The notes under the pieces are model-generated. The model saw only the letters and a program-made list of their open reading frames with translations. It had not been told where the DNA came from and did no database searches. From the NCBI GenBank assembly GCA_030642325.1, contig DAOWNY010000118.1, positions 1-5,788 on the forward strand: DNA of 5,788 bases. The letters run 5' to 3'. A program made the translations under genes and the position numbers. Of this stretch, positions 5,664 to 5,788 are shown in pieces. Every line of letters begins with the position of its first letter. Positions within the stretch are counted from its first letter, which is position 1. The DNA is from Deltaproteobacteria bacterium (GTDB lineage Bacteria; Desulfobacterota; DAOWNY01).

Positions 5664-5788
5664 TAAACAGGACTTATGGCAATTTGGGTCCGGAACTAGA
5701 ACAATCAGGTAAATAAGAAATGGATAGCTATAATGGAGATAGGAAAGCCGGGAAGATATCCTGCGGGATTTCCGTGGTGAATGCAAAA

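Larger units (their letters stand above)
5233..5788. other. Upstream control region without a recognisable gene
   Basis: These 556 bases hold the sigma-54 promoter and repeats listed separately, but no protein I can recognise. Both strands are broken by frequent stops. The longest reading, 65 codons on the plus strand from a TTG at 5454, has no ribosome binding site and no familiar motif. A GC-rich patch at 5481-5502, with GAGGCC repeated at 5484 and 5497, interrupts otherwise AT-rich DNA. An ATG at 5720 on the plus strand opens a frame that reaches the right edge (23 codons); this could be the start of a divergent gene but is too short to judge. I see no convincing rho-independent terminator, tRNA or known riboswitch. 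Confidence 0.5.

Noticed and set aside
5750..5775. A second GG-N10-GC sigma-54-like spacing on the plus strand
   Set aside because: Only the two dinucleotides match. The flanking bases (GGGAAG and CTGCGG) differ from TGGCAC and TTGCT, so it is probably chance.

Overview
The window is the promoter-proximal part of a nonulosonic acid (legionaminic-acid type) sugar operon. It is read entirely from right to left on the minus strand. Coding content is dense (about 5.2 of 5.8 kb) and moderately AT-rich. Adjacent genes overlap by 1-11 nt or are separated by 28 nt, apart from one junction whose size depends on start choice. The gene set, with SpsF/SpsG-type enzymes rather than NeuA/NeuC types, GGAG/AAGG-type ribosome binding sites and plausible GTG/TTG starts, fits a Firmicute such as a motile or spore-forming clostridial lineage. 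A motile deltaproteobacterium cannot be excluded; no marker gene in the window settles this.

Layout in transcription order: 5788-5233 has no recognisable gene and holds the control region, with an excellent sigma-54 (-24/-12) promoter at 5327-5311 and a cluster of palindromes farther upstream at 5631-5663. Then come a LegB-type NAD-dependent sugar-nucleotide 4,6-dehydratase (5232-4183), a sugar-phosphate nucleotidyltransferase (4190-3432), a radical SAM protein with a SPASM-like C-terminal cysteine set (3259-2177, possibly starting at 3403), an SpsF-type cytidylyltransferase (2177-1491), an SpsG/PseG-type nucleotide-sugar hydrolase (1462-497), and the first 169 codons of a WbqC-like protein that runs off the left edge (507-1).

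Inferred joint function: the nucleotidyltransferase makes an activated GlcN/GlcNAc-type sugar, LegB forms the 4-keto-6-deoxy intermediate, SpsG removes the nucleotide from the later diacetamido sugar, and SpsF activates the finished nonulosonic acid with CMP. The aminotransferase, N-acetyltransferase and NeuB/SpsE-type synthase needed to complete the route are not here; they are expected beyond the left edge. The known parallel is the sps legionaminic-acid pathway of Bacillus subtilis spores. The product would decorate flagellin, a surface layer or spores. A sigma-54 promoter makes the flagellar link attractive but does not prove it. The least explained members are the radical SAM enzyme, which hints at an unusual modification of the sugar or its carrier, and the WbqC-like protein, whose family has no established activity.
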